Shown here: positions 23,935-31,555 of the stretch, piece after piece
Position numbering within the stretch: position 1 is the stretch's first letter
Layout: every line of letters starts with the position of its first letter
NCBI GenBank assembly: GCA_934591815.1
Contig: CAKTPV010000007.1
Span: 1 to 64,000, forward strand
Direction of reading: 5' to 3'
Origin: an uncultured Oscillospiraceae bacterium
GTDB taxonomy: Bacteria; Bacillota; Clostridia; Oscillospirales; Oscillospiraceae
DNA: 64,000 nucleotides
Notes under the pieces: model-generated
The model's input: the letters and a program-made list of their open reading frames with translations, nothing else
The model's database searches: none
Told to the model about the DNA's origin: nothing
Program-made: the position numbers and the translations under genes

Positions 23935-25068
23935 ATGATCTATCTGGATAACGCCGCCACCACGCCGGTACCCGCCGCCGTGGCGGACGCCATGTATGAG
24001 GTGCTGACCCAGCACTTCGGCAATCCCTCCTCCCAGTACCCCGCGGGACAGGAGATGAAAAAAGCCGTGGAGGGCTGGCGCGCCGTCGTCGCCGGGGCGC
24101 TGCACTGCCCGCCGGAGCGTCTGTACTTCACCTCCTGCGGCACGGAATCGGACAACTGGGCCATACAGGCCGCTGTCTGGCAGGGACGGCACATCGGCAA
24201 GCACATCATCACCACCGCCGTGGAGCATAGCGCCGTGCTGGAGCCGTGCCGCTGGCTGACACAGCAGGGGTACGAGGTCACCTACCTCAAGCCTGACCGC
24301 ACCGGCCACGTCACCGTGGAGCAGGTGGCGTCCGCCCTGCGGGAGGACACAGTGCTGGTGTCCATGATGCTGGTGAACAACGAGACGGGCTGCATCTTCC
24401 CCGTGGCGGAGACCGCCCGGCTCCTGCGGGAGCGGAAGTCCCGCGCCCTGCTGCACTGCGACGCGGTGCAGGGCTTTTTAAAGGTACCCTGCGACCCGGA
24501 GGGCTGGGGCGTGGATATGATGAGCCTGTCCGCCCACAAGCTCGGCGGCCCCAAGGGTGTGGGCGCCCTGTACATCTCCGACCGGTTCCGCAACGTGCGG
24601 CCCCTGCTGCCCGGCGGCGGGCAGGAGCGGGGTCTGCGCTCCGGCACGGAGGCCACCGCCCAGATCGCCGGCTTCGCCAAGGCGGTGGAGCTGCGGCAGA
24701 AGGACTACGACGCCAAGCTGGCCCATATGGCGGCGCTGCGGGACTACTGCCGGGAAAAGCTGCTGACCATCCCCGGTATGGTGCCGGTGGGCGGCGGCAC
24801 AGCCCCCCACATTCTGGCGCTGTCGCTGGCGGGCTATCCCAGCGCCAACATCGTCACCGATCTGGGGGCGCAGGGCATCTGCATCTCCGCCGGCTCCGCC
24901 TGTCATCAGGGCAAGGCCAGCCATGTGGTATCGGCGCTGGGTCTGGACAAACGCACCGCCGCCGGCGTCATCCGCATCTCCTTCTCCCCCGACAACACCA
25001 CATCGGACGTGGACGCCCTGTACGACGCGCTGAAGGCGCATCAGGCTGCCCGCTTTCCCATGCTGTGA
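23935..25068 (+). CDS. Cysteine desulfurase (NifS/IscS-like)
   Basis: PLP enzyme that takes sulphur from cysteine for iron-sulphur clusters or tRNA thiolation. Over 377 residues the motifs are intact: YLDNAATTP at the start, SCGTESDNWAI, MLVNNETG, the PLP lysine K202 in SAHKLGGPKG and the persulphide cysteine C323 in SAGSACHQGK. No iscU, thiI or mnmA follows, so the sulphur acceptor is encoded elsewhere. ATG at 23935 follows GAGAGG. It is the first gene of a run that continues with MATE, RlmA-type and GH25 genes. Confidence 0.93.
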   Translation: MIYLDNAATTPVPAAVADAMYEVLTQHFGNPSSQYPAGQEMKKAVEGWRAVVAGALHCPPERLYFTSCGTESDNWAIQAAVWQGRHIGKHIITTAVEHSAVLEPCRWLTQQGYEVTYLKPDRTGHVTVEQVASALREDTVLVSMMLVNNETGCIFPVAETARLLRERKSRALLHCDAVQGFLKVPCDPEGWGVDMMSLSAHKLGGPKGVGALYISDRFRNVRPLLPGGGQERGLRSGTEATAQIAGFAKAVELRQKDYDAKLAHMAALRDYCREKLLTIPGMVPVGGGTAPHILALSLAGYPSANIVTDLGAQGICISAGSACHQGKASHVVSALGLDKRTAAGVIRISFSPDNTTSDVDALYDALKAHQAARFPML

Positions 25069-25098
25069 CAGACAATTACTATTTTTCTGAGGTGAATT

Positions 25099-26490
25099 AT
25101 GTTTCAGGCTTTGAAGCGCGATAAAGGCTTCTACCGTTATCTGGCCGCTCTTACCGGTCCCATCGCCCTGCAGAACCTCATCACGTTCTCGCTGGGTCTC
25201 ATCGATACCTTCATGGTCAGTAAGCTGGGCAACAACGAGATGGCGGCGGTGACCGCTGCCAACGTGCCGGTATTCCTGCTGATCTCCATCGTCTTCGGCG
25301 TCCAGTCCGGCGTGGGCATCCTTATCAGCCAGTACTGGGGCAAGAAGGATCTGACCAACATCAGCCGCGCCATCGGTGTGGCAGCCGGTCTGGGCGTGGC
25401 GCTGGCGCTGCTCGTCGCGCTGGTGCTGTTCCTGTGGCCCATCGCGATCATGGATCTGCTCAGCAACAAGCACCACCTGTCCCTGCTGGGCGCGCCGTAC
25501 CTGCGGCTCATCGGCTTTTCCTATGTGTTCAATATGCTCTCGTCCATCTACGTCAGCGCCCAGCGCAGCGTGGAGAACGCCGGCTTCGGCATGAAGCTGT
25601 TCGGTATGTCCACGGTGCTGAACACCGGCCTGAACTACCTGTTGATCTTCGGCAAGTGCGGCTTCCCCATGCTGGGGGTGGAGGGCGCGGCGCTGGCCAC
25701 GCTGCTCAGCCGCGTGGCGGAGTTCGCCGTGTGCCTGTTCTGCGCCCTGCGCAGCAAGGTCATCCCGCTGGATCTGAAGGCGCTGCTGCGCCCGGGCTGG
25801 GAGATGCTGCGCCGGTTCGTCAAGTACGCCTCCCCCGTCATGGGCAACGAGCTGTTCTGGGGTCTTGGCAACAGCCTGCTGACGGTGGTTCTCGGCCACA
25901 TGACCATCTCCGTGGAATTTCTGGCGGCCAACGCCGTCATGGGCAACCTGAACCGTCTGTTCCTCGTGGTGTGCTTCGGTCTGGGCGCCGCCACCGCCGT
26001 CATGGTGGGCAAGGCCATCGGTGAGGGGCAGAGCCGGGAGGAGCTGATGGCGCTTTCCAAGACGTTGTCGCGGGTCACGGTAGTGGTGGGTACGGTGCTG
26101 GCGGTGATCGCGCTGGTGCTGGTGCCGCTGCTGTTCCAGCCGGTGATCTTCCCGCTGTTCGAGCTGTATGACCTCAGTGCCCACCTCGCCACCACGCTGG
26201 CGGTGACGGGCTTTGCCTGCATCCCGCTGCACGCCTACTCCATCTCCGCCGTCACCGGTATCCTCCGGGCGGGCGGCGATGTGTTCTGGTCCACAGCGCT
26301 GGATCTGGCGCCCCAGTGGCTGGTAGCGCTGCCCCTGACGGCGGTGCTGGCGCTGGTGCTGGACGCCGATCCGTGGTTCGTCTCCCTGGCCATTCAGGCG
26401 GAGAGCTTTATCAAATGCCCCATCTGCCTGTGGCGCGTCCGGTCGAAAAAGTGGATCCACGACGTGACCCTGCCGGAGGGTGCGCGATGA
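25099..26490 (+). CDS. MATE family efflux transporter
   Basis: Multidrug and toxin extrusion type antiporter of 463 residues with twelve predicted helices in two bundles. Landmarks are the opening ALTGPIALQNLITFSLGLIDTFMVS region, FGVQSGVGILISQYWGKKD near residue 75, and the second-half GAATAVMVGKAIGEG. Na+ or H+ drives export; substrates are unknown. The start ATG at 25099 is after CTGAGGTG. The stop overlaps the RlmA-type start codon (ATGA). Confidence 0.9.
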   Translation: MFQALKRDKGFYRYLAALTGPIALQNLITFSLGLIDTFMVSKLGNNEMAAVTAANVPVFLLISIVFGVQSGVGILISQYWGKKDLTNISRAIGVAAGLGVALALLVALVLFLWPIAIMDLLSNKHHLSLLGAPYLRLIGFSYVFNMLSSIYVSAQRSVENAGFGMKLFGMSTVLNTGLNYLLIFGKCGFPMLGVEGAALATLLSRVAEFAVCLFCALRSKVIPLDLKALLRPGWEMLRRFVKYASPVMGNELFWGLGNSLLTVVLGHMTISVEFLAANAVMGNLNRLFLVVCFGLGAATAVMVGKAIGEGQSREELMALSKTLSRVTVVVGTVLAVIALVLVPLLFQPVIFPLFELYDLSAHLATTLAVTGFACIPLHAYSISAVTGILRAGGDVFWSTALDLAPQWLVALPLTAVLALVLDADPWFVSLAIQAESFIKCPICLWRVRSKKWIHDVTLPEGAR

Positions 26491-27317
26491 GCAGCCTGTT
26501 CGTCTGTCCCCTGTGCGGCGAAAGGCTGACACGGCGGGAGAACAGCTATTTCTGCCCCAAGGGCCACTGTCACGATGTGGCGCGGGAGGGCTACACCTAC
26601 CTGCTGCCCGTGAACCAGAAGCACTCCAAGGCCCCCGGCGACGACAAGGCCATGGCCGCCGCCCGCAGCGCCTTTCTCTCCAAGGATCACTACGCCCCCT
26701 TGCGCGACGCGTTATGTCAACTTGCCGTCTCCCTGACCGGTAACGCCCCGGCGGTGCTGGACAGCGGCTGCGGCGAGGGGTACTACACCGCCGCCATCTA
26801 CCATGCCCTGTGCGATGCCGGGAAAACGCCCCGGATGGCGGGTACAGACATCTCCAAGTTCATCCTGCGGCTGGCCGCCAAGCGGGAGAAGGGTGTGGAA
26901 TTCGCCGTGGCCTCCTCCTACCACCTGCCGGTGGCGGATGAGAGCATCGACCTGCTGCTCAACTGCTTTTCCCCGCTGGCCATCGAGGAATTCCGCCGGG
27001 TGCTGCGGCCGGAGGGTCACTTTCTGTACGTCGTCCCCTCCGCCATGCACCTGTGGGAGATGAAGCAGGTGCTCTACGACCACCCCTACCCCAACGAGGT
27101 GAAGGAGACGCCCTACGAGGGCTTCCGCTACGTCGCCATCCGCCATGTGGAGGATGTCATCCATCTGGACAGCCCCGCCGATATTCAGGCGTTGTTCGGC
27201 ATGACCCCCTACTGCTGGAAGACGCCGAAAAGCGGCATAGACAAATTATGTAAACTTGATACGCTGGACTGCCGCATTGCCTTTGACGTCCACGTATTCC
27301 AACGGGAAGGTCGGTGA
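26487..27317 (+). CDS. RlmA-type 23S rRNA (guanine-N1) methyltransferase
   Basis: SAM-dependent methyltransferase with an N-terminal zinc site: C7 and C10 in CPLC, C23 and H27 in CPKGH. The spacing and the DVAREGYTYLLP that follows are diagnostic of the RlmA/TlrB group. The Rossmann core is VLDSGCGEGYYTAAIY (motif I) with LLLNCFSPLAIEEFRRVLRPEG. Product length is 276 residues, as in RlmA. Two XerD-like half-sites lie inside the gene and encode Ala-Leu-Cys-Gln-Leu and Lys-Leu-Cys-Lys-Leu with rare TTA, TGT and CTT codons. The gene overlaps the MATE gene and is followed by the lysozyme gene after four bases. Confidence 0.88.
   Translation: MSSLFVCPLCGERLTRRENSYFCPKGHCHDVAREGYTYLLPVNQKHSKAPGDDKAMAAARSAFLSKDHYAPLRDALCQLAVSLTGNAPAVLDSGCGEGYYTAAIYHALCDAGKTPRMAGTDISKFILRLAAKREKGVEFAVASSYHLPVADESIDLLLNCFSPLAIEEFRRVLRPEGHFLYVVPSAMHLWEMKQVLYDHPYPNEVKETPYEGFRYVAIRHVEDVIHLDSPADIQALFGMTPYCWKTPKSGIDKLCKLDTLDCRIAFDVHVFQREGR
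26712..26724 (+). repeat. XerD-arm-like half-site 8 (TTATGTCAACTTG)
   Basis: Inside the RlmA-type gene, giving codons TTA TGT CAA CTT. Identical to the copy at 14499 over 13 bases. Confidence 0.65.
27246..27258 (+). repeat. XerD-arm-like half-site 9 (TTATGTAAACTTG)
   Basis: Near the end of the RlmA-type gene, giving codons TTA TGT AAA CTT. Identical to the copy at 3595 over 13 bases. Confidence 0.65.
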
Positions 27318-27321
27318 ACCC

Positions 27322-28236
27322 ATGGAAGAAACCGCTGTACGCCCCCGCCGCCTCCGCCGCAGGAGACGGCGCAGACGGCTGCTGCCGCTGATGATTCTGT
27401 TCATTGTGCTGGCAGTCGCCGTGCCGGTGGTGCTGAGTCTGCTGCCCCACCAGCCCCCTGTCCGGGAGGAGCCTGACCCCCACGCGGGGCAGGTCTATGT
27501 CAACGACGGGGCCAACATGGTGTGGCTGACGCCCCATGACAATTTGCCGGTGAACCCCTTCACCGCCGCCGACTTCACCCGCGCGGAGGACGGCACACTG
27601 CATTATATCGGCATGACCGGTACCGTCCGGCTGGGCGTGGATGTGTCCGATTACCAGTCCAGTGTGGACTGGCAGAGGCTGGCGGCACAGGGGGTGGAGT
27701 TCGCCATCCTCCGGGTCGGCTACACCGGCTATACCAAGGGTTCGTTCCGCGCAGACAGCGCCTTTGCCCGGCACCTGCAAAACGCCCGTGCCGCCGGTCT
27801 GGACGTGGGCGTTTATTACTTCTCCCAAGCCGTCACCGTGCAGGAGGCCGCCGCCGAGGCCGCCCATGTGCTGCGTCTGCTGGGCGGGCAGCAGCTGGCG
27901 CTGCCGGTCTACTTCGACTGGGAGCCGGTGTTTGCCGGCGATTCCCGCACCAAGGGCAACGACAACCGCCTGACGGAGTGCGCCGCCGCCTTCTGCGGCG
28001 TCATCGAGTCCGGCGGCTATCAGGCGGGCATCTACCTCAACCGCCAGCAGGGATATTACCGGTACGACCTGAGCCGTCTGGCGGACTACGCCCTGTGGGT
28101 GGCGGACTACAACGACTACCCCGATTTCTACTACGCCTTCGATATGTGGCAGTACAGCGACAGCGCCGTGCTGGACGGTATGCCCACACAGGCGGATCTG
28201 GATCTGCTGTTCGTCCCCTCCCCCCGCACCTCCTGA
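27322..28236 (+). CDS. Membrane-anchored GH25 lysozyme
   Basis: Glycoside hydrolase family 25 muramidase of 304 residues that cuts peptidoglycan glycan chains. An Arg-rich cytoplasmic start (RRRRRRRR at 13-19) precedes one membrane helix at about 20-41, placing the enzyme outside. The catalytic fold starts at GVDVSDYQ with D107; the acid pair is D199 and E201 in YFDWEP. The C-terminal WVADYNDYPDFYYAFDMWQYSD is the usual last barrel strand. ATG at 27322 follows GGGAAGG. A strong bidirectional hairpin follows. Confidence 0.92.
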   Translation: MEETAVRPRRLRRRRRRRRLLPLMILFIVLAVAVPVVLSLLPHQPPVREEPDPHAGQVYVNDGANMVWLTPHDNLPVNPFTAADFTRAEDGTLHYIGMTGTVRLGVDVSDYQSSVDWQRLAAQGVEFAILRVGYTGYTKGSFRADSAFARHLQNARAAGLDVGVYYFSQAVTVQEAAAEAAHVLRLLGGQQLALPVYFDWEPVFAGDSRTKGNDNRLTECAAAFCGVIESGGYQAGIYLNRQQGYYRYDLSRLADYALWVADYNDYPDFYYAFDMWQYSDSAVLDGMPTQADLDLLFVPSPRTS

Positions 28237-28247
28237 AAACAAGCGTG

Positions 28248-28275
28248 AAAAAACCACCCGTACGGGTGGTTTTTT
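28248..28275. terminator. Bidirectional intrinsic terminator
   Basis: A 13-bp perfect inverted repeat with A6 and T6 ends, between the lysozyme gene and convergent queH. Confidence 0.9.
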
Positions 28276-28289
28276 GCGTCCTTATGAGA

Positions 28290-28856
28290 TCACAGGTGCT
28301 TTTCCGGCGCCGCCATGTCCCGCGCGATGGCCTTGGTATACCGCTCCTCCTCGCTGAACACGCAGCCGCAGTATTTCTGCATATAGAAGCCCAGCTCCCG
28401 CGCCTGCCGCTGTCCCTCCCGGAAGCCGGGGCGGAAATCCCGGTAGAGGAACGCCACGCCGTACTGCGCCGCCAGCTCCTCCGCCGTCCGGCGCAGCAGC
28501 TCGTGATCCTGATAGGGGCTGACGAACAGCGTGCTGGTAAAGCTCTCGAAGCCGTGCGCCGCCGCGTAGCGGGCGGTCTGCTCCAGCCGCAGCCGGTAGC
28601 ATTTCCCGCAGCGATGCTCCAGATCCTCCGCCACCAGACGGCAGAATTCCCGCAGACCGTAGTCCTCCTGCACGATCAGCTCCATGTCGATGGTCGGAGC
28701 GTAGGCCATCAGCGTATCCCGCCGCGCCTTATACTCCTGATAGGGGTGGATATTGGGGTTGAACCAGTAGGACACCGGCTCGATGCCCTCTGTCCGCAGC
28801 TGCTGGATGCAGGACACGGAGCAGGGCGCGCAGCAGGTGTGCATCAGCGTTCTCAT
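28290..28856 (-). CDS. queH: Epoxyqueuosine reductase QueH
   Basis: Last step of queuosine synthesis in tRNA by the non-cobalamin QueH enzyme, which binds an iron-sulphur cluster and a further metal. All cysteine motifs are present in 188 residues: HTCCAPC (C8, C9, C12), HRCGKCYRLRL and YCGCVFS. The start ATG at 28856 overlaps the stop of the upstream gene (ATGA). The reading frame continues upstream, but that extension is antisense to nothing real and is translated as a different protein, so it is rejected. Confidence 0.93.
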   Translation of the reverse strand: MRTLMHTCCAPCSVSCIQQLRTEGIEPVSYWFNPNIHPYQEYKARRDTLMAYAPTIDMELIVQEDYGLREFCRLVAEDLEHRCGKCYRLRLEQTARYAAAHGFESFTSTLFVSPYQDHELLRRTAEELAAQYGVAFLYRDFRPGFREGQRQARELGFYMQKYCGCVFSEEERYTKAIARDMAAPEKHL

Positions 28857-30022
28857 GCCTTTTTCTCCTTCTTGTCCCGGCTGAACAGGCTCCGCAGCTT
28901 GCCGGCCATGCCGCCGCTCTGGTGCTGCACCACCGACAAAAAGCGGTTGCGCACCTGTTGGAAGGGCATCTGCTCCATGGCGCGGAAGAACTGCTCCCGC
29001 TCCGCCGGGGCCTTCACCGGCTCCCGCAGCGCCCGGCAGCAGAATACCGCCTCCTCCAGCGTCCGATGCTCCCGCTCCAGCGGCAGCACGTCGAAGGTCT
29101 GCGCGCCCTTGGCGGTATTGATGAGCAGCATGGACACGCCGTTTTTCTTCTCCTCCGCCGTAAAGCCGCCGGTACCGAAATCCCCCAGCGTCAGGTCGCC
29201 GGGGCGGTCTGTGCTGGCGTAGGGGCAGTTGTGACAGGCAGGGCGCATGAACAGCCGGCGGGTGATGCCCCGTCCCAGCTCGCACTTGCCCACCGGCGCA
29301 TCGTACCGGCCGCCGCCCTCGAATTTCACCCGGAACCGCCGCTCCCGGTCCCCGTCGATCTTGCCGCAGAACTCCACCGACACGGGACGGCGCTGCTTGA
29401 CGTAGGCCATGGACTTCACCAACCGCTCCCACACACCGGGGCTGCACACGCCGCGGCACGCCACATCGCAGGTCAAAAGCCGTTCCGGATGCTCGCCCAG
29501 ATAGCGGTACAGTCCGTCCACCTGACAGGGCGTGCCGGAGAACAGCACCTGCCGCCCCTGATCCAAATAGAGCCGTACCTGCTGATAGGCGTCGCCCATG
29601 TCGCTCTGCACCGGCTTCGAGCCCCGCAGACGGTGGAGCTCATGGACGTTTTTCACCGCCGTATGCACCACCCGCAGGTCGTTGTCCAGCGCCGCGCCGA
29701 ATACCACGCCGCCGCCCTCCAGCACATACTCCGCCAACGCAGAGAACGCGCCGCCGCTGGTGGACTCCCGCCGCACCGCCGGGTCGCGGTTCCACACGGC
29801 GAATACCTGCGGCGCCGTCCGATGCTCCCGCTGCTTCAGCACCGGGCACACATGGGCGCAATGTCCGCACTGGACGCAGCCATCCGTTATCTCCGGGTAG
29901 AGGAACCCCTCCTTATCCGGCACCATGCGGATGGCCCCCTTGGGGCAGCCGCTGCTGCACGCACCGCAGCCCGTGCATCGGTCGCGGGGTGCAAGCTGGG
30001 GCATATTCACAGTCTCTGTCAC
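28853..30022 (-). CDS. Coenzyme F420 hydrogenase/dehydrogenase beta-subunit family iron-sulphur flavoprotein
   Basis: A 389-residue FrhB-like protein with an N-terminal two-cluster ferredoxin domain: C16, C19, C22, C26 and C49, C52, C55, C59. The middle has VLFSGTPCQVDGLY and the C-terminal half the GDLTLGDFGTG flavin-region motif. FrhB proteins couple F420, flavin or ferredoxin oxidation to a partner; Firmicutes usually lack F420, so a ferredoxin-flavin role is more likely. Start is GTG at 30022, nine bases after AGGAGG. Its stop overlaps the queH start, so it may supply electrons to QueH, which is inference. Confidence 0.85.
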   Translation of the reverse strand: MTETVNMPQLAPRDRCTGCGACSSGCPKGAIRMVPDKEGFLYPEITDGCVQCGHCAHVCPVLKQREHRTAPQVFAVWNRDPAVRRESTSGGAFSALAEYVLEGGGVVFGAALDNDLRVVHTAVKNVHELHRLRGSKPVQSDMGDAYQQVRLYLDQGRQVLFSGTPCQVDGLYRYLGEHPERLLTCDVACRGVCSPGVWERLVKSMAYVKQRRPVSVEFCGKIDGDRERRFRVKFEGGGRYDAPVGKCELGRGITRRLFMRPACHNCPYASTDRPGDLTLGDFGTGGFTAEEKKNGVSMLLINTAKGAQTFDVLPLEREHRTLEEAVFCCRALREPVKAPAEREQFFRAMEQMPFQQVRNRFLSVVQHQSGGMAGKLRSLFSRDKKEKKA

Positions 30023-30054
30023 GGTGTTCCGCCTCCTGACATTTTCTTGTCCGT

Positions 30055-30083
30055 ATTGTACCACGCCGCCACAAAAAACACAA
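30055..30083 (-). promoter_or_regulatory. Sigma-A promoter of the FrhB-queH operon
   Basis: Minus strand TTGTGT, 17 bases, TACAAT with an upstream TG (extended -10). Confidence 0.75.
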
Positions 30084-30119
30084 GCTCGGCGCATTGTCCG
30101 TTTTTTGGGACACATCTCC

Positions 30120-30128
30120 TGCTATGAT
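30120..30128 (+). promoter_or_regulatory. Extended -10 promoter of the 74-residue gene
   Basis: TGCTATGAT without a well spaced -35 box, about 50 bases before the start codon. Confidence 0.45.
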
Positions 30129-30178
30129 GGCTACACTGAAGCAAATGAGACACATCACAACAGCAGGAGGTATAGAGT

Positions 30179-30403
30179 ATGCACAAGTTTTTCGATTATC
30201 TGGTACCGGAGCTTCCCGTCACCGTCATCCGCGACCTGCTGGGGTATATCCGCCGATTTACGGCGCTGTTCAGCGACGGCGTTCCTGTGGAGGGGGTTAT
30301 GAACGGCGTAGGCTTCTGCGCCACGGAGCAGGATCCCGGCAGCGTCCGTGTCCATTGGGTGCAGGTGGGCCGCCAGCGTATCCCGCTGGATGCCACCGTT
30401 TGA
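30179..30403 (+). CDS. Small hypothetical protein
   Basis: A 74-residue soluble protein without recognised domain or signal peptide. It begins MHKFFDYLVPELPVTVIRDLL and has a mixed hydrophobic and charged composition that looks like a folded domain. It has one cysteine. Translation signals are strong (GCAGGAGG six to eight bases before ATG), an extended -10 lies upstream, and a hairpin lies after the stop, so it is probably a real monocistronic gene. No function is proposed. Confidence 0.6.
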   Translation: MHKFFDYLVPELPVTVIRDLLGYIRRFTALFSDGVPVEGVMNGVGFCATEQDPGSVRVHWVQVGRQRIPLDATV

Positions 30404-30413
30404 GCACCGCACA

Positions 30414-30444
30414 AATACCCCGCAGGCAATGCCTGCGGGGTATT
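30414..30444. terminator. Hairpin between the small gene and the WYL gene
   Basis: A 14-bp perfect stem (AATACCCCGCAGGC and complement) with an AAT loop; T-runs are weak on both sides. Confidence 0.65.
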
Positions 30445-30447
30445 CCG

Positions 30448-31416
30448 TTATGTGTATGCTTCCAGCACGGCGGCGCAGTAGTCCCGGAACTCCCGCCGGA
30501 TCGCCTGCGGCCCCACCAGCTCCACCTGCGTTCCCAGCTGAAAGAGCCAGCCGAAGAAGGTGGGCCCCACCTCCACCGGCGCCGTCACCGCCACGCCGCC
30601 GTCGCCGTCGGGCCGCAGGTGGGCGTCGGCGCCGAAGCGGTCCATCACCACGTTGATGAGGCTCCTGTCGAACCGCAGCTGCACCGTCTCCGTCCGGCCG
30701 TTGAACATATCGAAGATGCGCCGCACATAGTTTCCCAGCTCAAAGCCCTCCGGCAGCGGGTCGCGGGCTGTGTCCGTCACCGTCAGCCCCTCCATCCGAT
30801 CCACCCGGTAGTGGCGGTAGTCGCAGATGGCCGGGTCGTAGGCCACCAGATAGTAGTGCCTGTCCACGCACAGCGCCACCGGATTCGTCTCGTACAGCGC
30901 CCCGTCCCGGCGATAGGCCTTACCGCCCTCCGCCGTCCAGTCGAAGTAGCGGAACGTCACCTTTTTCCCCTCGTTGATGGCGGTGCTCAGACCGTCCACG
31001 GCGTAGTACAGCCGCTCGTTGTGGGTCTTGACCCGGTTTACGACATATACCTGCCGCCGCAGCTGCCGGGCGTAGGGGCGGCTGGTCAGCTTTTCCAGCT
31101 TGCCGATCAGCTCCATGCTCTTGCTCTGGGTCAGGAATGGCGACGCCTGTACCACGTCGATCAGCAGCTTCAGCTCCGGCAGCTGGAACTCCCGCTCTCC
31201 CAGAAAATACCCGTAGCTGCGGCTTTTTACCGCCTGTACGTCCATGCCGTACACCCGCAGCAGCTCCAGATCGTCGTAGAGGCTCTTGCGCTCGGCGCTG
31301 ATGCCGCAGTCCGCCAGATAGCCGATCATATCCTGTATGGTCTTGGGATGCTGCTCGTCGGTCTGCTCCTGTAAATACCGCGCCAGATACAGCAGCTTCA
31401 GCTTTTTGTTGGCCAT
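30448..31416 (-). CDS. WYL-domain transcriptional regulator
   Basis: A 322-residue regulator with an N-terminal winged helix (LLYLARYLQEQTDEQHPKTIQDMIGYL region, then AERKSLYDDLELLR recognition helix) and a WYL ligand-sensing domain at about 140-220 (VTFRYFDWTAEGG, LCVDRHYYLVAYD, YRVDRM). The C-terminal WCX extension follows. WYL proteins often sense nucleotides or DNA damage signals. The start is ATG at 31416 after GGGAGGG. It is divergent from the flippase gene, which it could regulate. Confidence 0.9.
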   Translation of the reverse strand: MANKKLKLLYLARYLQEQTDEQHPKTIQDMIGYLADCGISAERKSLYDDLELLRVYGMDVQAVKSRSYGYFLGEREFQLPELKLLIDVVQASPFLTQSKSMELIGKLEKLTSRPYARQLRRQVYVVNRVKTHNERLYYAVDGLSTAINEGKKVTFRYFDWTAEGGKAYRRDGALYETNPVALCVDRHYYLVAYDPAICDYRHYRVDRMEGLTVTDTARDPLPEGFELGNYVRRIFDMFNGRTETVQLRFDRSLINVVMDRFGADAHLRPDGDGGVAVTAPVEVGPTFFGWLFQLGTQVELVGPQAIRREFRDYCAAVLEAYT

Positions 31417-31443
31417 ACCCGTTCCCTCCCGGTCTTTTTTCCT

Positions 31444-31452
31444 ATTGTACCA
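31444..31452 (-). promoter_or_regulatory. Extended -10 promoter of the WYL gene
   Basis: Minus strand TGGTACAAT, 28 bases before the WYL start. Confidence 0.5.
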
Positions 31453-31493
31453 GAGATCCTGCCGAAAGAAAACCATCTTTTTCCGCTTCCCGC

Positions 31494-31522
31494 TTTACAC
31501 CGCCGCCGGTATAGGCTATAAT
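31494..31522 (+). promoter_or_regulatory. Sigma-A promoter of the flippase operon
   Basis: TTTACA, 17 bases, TATAAT, 34 bases before the likely start codon. Confidence 0.8.
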
Positions 31523-31555
31523 GAAGTGTCATTCTGCGAAAAAGAAGGTGGAGCG

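Noticed and set aside
28290..29459. A longer QueH with about 200 extra N-terminal residues
   Set aside because: The extension overlaps the FrhB-like gene in another frame; QueH starts at the ATGA junction with its HTCCAPC motif near the N-terminus.
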